Shown one piece after another: positions 62,417-64,000 of a stretch of DNA of 64,000 bases. Position numbers and translations under genes: made by a program. The notes below the pieces were generated by a model, which was given only the letters and a program-made list of their open reading frames with translations, was not told the DNA's origin and searched no databases. The stretch's first letter is position 1. Each line of letters starts with the position of its first letter. The DNA comes from Clostridium sp. OF09-36 (GTDB lineage: Bacteria; Bacillota; Clostridia; Lachnospirales; Lachnospiraceae): contig NZ_QUMD01000004.1 of assembly GCF_003481985.1 (NCBI RefSeq), forward strand, positions 141,823 through 205,822, in the 5' to 3' direction.

Positions 62417-62976
62417 TAAAGGCAATCGATTTATTGGAAATATCACCGGTGATCGCAGCGATTAAAGATGATGCCGGTCTGAAAGAATGCCTGGATACGG
62501 AATGCCAGGTCGTATTTATCCTGTATGGAAATATCTGCAGTATTAAAAACATTGTTTCTGAATTGAAAAGTCATGGAAAGTACGCCATGGTGCATGCAGA
62601 TCTGGTCCAGGGACTCGGATCAAAGGAAGTGGCGATCGACTTCTTGAAAGAGCAGACAGGGGCCGATGGCATCATCAGCACGAAGCCGATGCTGGTACGC
62701 AGGGCACAGGAACTGAAGATGTTCGGCATTTTGCGTGCTTTTATCATTGATTCCATGGCGGTAGACAACACCAGAAAGATGCTGGAGAGCTTTCACCCGG
62801 ATATGATCGAGATCATGCCCGGAGTTATGCCGAAGATCATAAAAAGTCTTCGCGGCAGCACCAGTATCCCGCTGATCGCAGGCGGACTGATCTCAGAAAA
62901 GAAAGAAGTTATGGAACTGTTCGAGGCAGGAGCGGACGCAATCTCTACGACCAGGCAGGAACTCTGGTATATTTAG
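62413..62976 (+). CDS. glpP: Glycerol-3-phosphate responsive antiterminator GlpP
   Basis: 187-residue TIM-barrel RNA-binding regulator. HADLVQGLGSKEVAIDFLKE, GADGIISTKPMLVRRAQELK, IEIMPGVMPKII and PLIAGGLISEKKEV are the family hallmarks. In Bacillus GlpP plus glycerol-3-phosphate prevents termination in glp leaders. Here it is translationally coupled to GDPD, which makes the signal molecule, next to the dehydrogenase that consumes it. Its RNA targets may be the leader structures at 58.3 kb or 61.5 kb (untested). Confidence 0.93.
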   Translation: MIKAIDLLEISPVIAAIKDDAGLKECLDTECQVVFILYGNICSIKNIVSELKSHGKYAMVHADLVQGLGSKEVAIDFLKEQTGADGIISTKPMLVRRAQELKMFGILRAFIIDSMAVDNTRKMLESFHPDMIEIMPGVMPKIIKSLRGSTSIPLIAGGLISEKKEVMELFEAGADAISTTRQELWYI

Positions 62977-63023
62977 AAACTGATCGTGATATATCCGTTC
63001 GTAAGAAAACGTAGTATTTAGAA

Positions 63024-63075
63024 GTATGGCATGCCAGATGCATTTTAGTGCGGATATCTGGCATGCTGTATTTTT
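63024..63075 (+). terminator. Terminator after glpP
   Basis: CATGCCAGAT...ATCTGGCATG perfect stem followed by TTTTT. The rest of the 62977-63352 gap holds two promoters. Confidence 0.85.
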
Positions 63076-63213
63076 GTTTCATAGGAAATTGCTTTTTTCA
63101 TAAAAAGCCTGTTGTTACCAGCATAGTGCGGACATAATATAGTCTTGGTTAGCTGTAGAAATGGGGGTTCAAACGAGAAAAACGAAAAAAATAAAAAAAT
63201 GTAAAAAATAGGG

Positions 63214-63242
63214 TTGACAGGAACAATAAGGTATGCTAAAAT
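63214..63242 (+). promoter_or_regulatory. Upstream promoter of the tRNA/rRNA block
   Basis: TTGACA (63214-63219), 17-bp spacer, TAAAAT (63237-63242), preceded by an A-tract that resembles an UP element. Confidence 0.75.
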
Positions 63243-63307
63243 TCATCAAGTCGCGTGTGACGAGCAAGACATAAACGAAACACCGATAAAAAACTTAAAA
63301 AAAGTTC

Positions 63308-63336
63308 TTGACAAAAACGAAAGCTTTTGGTAACAT
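63308..63336 (+). promoter_or_regulatory. Promoter of tRNA-Ser(TGA)
   Basis: TTGACA (63308-63313), 17-bp spacer, TAACAT (63331-63336), ending 16 bp before the tRNA gene. Confidence 0.65.
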
Positions 63337-63352
63337 AGTAAAGCACGTTTGA

Positions 63353-63438
63353 GGAGAGATATCGAAGTGGTCATAACGAGGCGGTCTTGAAAACCGTTTG
63401 TCCGCAAGGGCGCGTGGGTTCGAATCCCACTCTCTCCG
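63353..63438 (+). tRNA. tRNA-Ser (anticodon TGA)
   Basis: Acceptor GGAGAGA / TCTCTCC, anticodon arm CGGTCT-TGA-AAACCG with anticodon at 63388-63390, a long serine-type variable arm (TTGTCCGCAAGGGCG) and T-arm GTGGG-TTCGAAT-CCCAC. Discriminator G; the 3' CCA is not encoded. Confidence 0.95.
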
Positions 63439-63503
63439 TTGGACAAGCGAAAGGCTTGCCGATGACAATATAATATTTACTGATGTTCAGGCATCGGGAC
63501 TTT

Positions 63504-63592
63504 GCAGAAGTACCCAAGAGGCTGAAGGGACACCCCTGGAAAGGGTGCAGGTCGTTAATAGCGGCGCGAGGGTTCAAATCCCTCCTTCTGCG
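63504..63592 (+). tRNA. tRNA-Ser (anticodon GGA)
   Basis: Acceptor GCAGAAG / CTTCTGC, anticodon stem CACCC/GGGTG around CT-GGA-AA, long variable arm (CAGGTCGTTAATAGCGGCG) and T-arm GAGGG-TTCAAAT-CCCTC. CCA is not encoded. Together with the previous gene it forms a serine pair upstream of the rRNA operon. Confidence 0.95.
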
Positions 63593-63621
63593 CTTCATCT
63601 TCAAAAAAGATGAAAAAGTTG

Positions 63622-63650
63622 TTGACAAAGCGAAAACAACGTGCTAAAAT
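63622..63650 (+). promoter_or_regulatory. rRNA operon promoter
   Basis: TTGACA (63622-63627), 17-bp spacer, TAAAAT (63645-63650), ~258 bp upstream of 16S. The leader 63651-63907 contains a TGCTTGACC/GGTCAATCAGCA hairpin (63869-63892) and a GCTTC/GAAGC pairing just before 16S, consistent with rRNA processing stems. Confidence 0.8.
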
Positions 63651-63907
63651 ATCGAACGTTGCCGCTGAGAACAGCAACAACATGAACCTTGAAAATGAAA
63701 GATTGAACAGTGTTTAAAACCCTGAAAATTCTAATAAAAAAGAGTCCTGGTTGGACATCTTTGAATGAGAAAATTCAGAACAAAAACAAACCAAACAACA
63801 GTAGAACGGTTTAAACAATTAGCTAGTGGTTAATTTTTGAACCGGGACAAACGAATTAGAGGTATCTGCTTGACCGTTGGTCAATCAGCAGCGCTTCTAA
63901 CGAAGCT

Positions 63908-64000
<93 letters not shown>

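Overview
The window is chromosomal DNA from an anaerobic Firmicute, most likely a Lachnospiraceae (Clostridium cluster XIVa) gut bacterium. Evidence: the first ~93 nt of a 16S rRNA gene at the right edge have a cluster XIVa look, strong AGGAGG ribosome-binding sites are everywhere, and the gene orders ecfA1-ecfA2-ecfT-truA-rplM-rpsI, hpf/secA/prfB and tsaE-tsaB-rimI...tsaD are clostridial. Genus and species cannot be fixed from this sequence alone.

Layout. 1-9 kb: a divergent peptidase T gene and a peptide-uptake operon (two permeases, binding lipoprotein, two ATPases) followed by an M20 peptidase and a GntR/FCD regulator. 9.3-15 kb: DUF436 protein, energy-coupling-factor transporter module, truA, ribosomal proteins L13 and S9. 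15-28 kb: an accessory zone that interrupts the housekeeping backbone. It holds a Bro-N antirepressor remnant, a TetR-ABC-ABC-methyltransferase-methyltransferase cassette, small mobile-element-type ORFs, then a visibly GC-richer cassette (MsrAB lipoprotein, thioredoxin lipoprotein, polyferredoxin-type membrane protein, CxxC miniprotein, divergent two-component system), ending at a decayed AEC transporter. 28-36 kb: sodium symporter, second pepT, greA, LysR, SDR, SH3/NlpC-P60 hydrolase and membrane acyltransferase. 36-43 kb: hpf, a DnaA-box-rich intergenic region, secA, prfB, ACT protein and homoserine dehydrogenase. 43-51.5 kb: tex, the t6A genes tsaE/tsaB/tsaD with rimI and RNase Z, and ispD. 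51.5-57.5 kb: a second peptide ABC operon. 57.5-63 kb: MgtC-like protein and a glycerol-3-phosphate module (GlpA-like, FAD oxidoreductase, DUF1667, GDPD, GlpP). 63.3-64 kb: two tRNA-Ser genes and the start of an rRNA operon.

Main points. (1) A ~132-bp miniature transposable element occurs twice (9061-9193, 48279-48410) with perfect 14-bp terminal inverted repeats beginning GTAA and perfect 8-bp target duplications, which fits IS66-type mobilisation. (2) A ~50-nt motif with two mutually exclusive hairpins lies in the 5' leaders of two unrelated genes (33468, 61607) and could be an undescribed cis-regulatory RNA or a dispersed palindrome. (3) The Msr cassette looks like an extracytoplasmic methionine-sulfoxide repair chain with an iron-sulfur membrane protein in place of the usual CcdA-type donor. 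(4) A DnaA-box cluster precedes secA, away from any dnaA gene.

Caution on quality: about 13-14 single-base frameshifts break otherwise well-conserved genes, including essential ones (secA, prfB, truA, ispD, ecfA1). Every one can be explained by loss of one base from a short homopolymer. I treat these as probable residual sequencing or assembly errors, not real pseudogenes. The +1 frameshift at the start of prfB is separate and is the normal programmed site.
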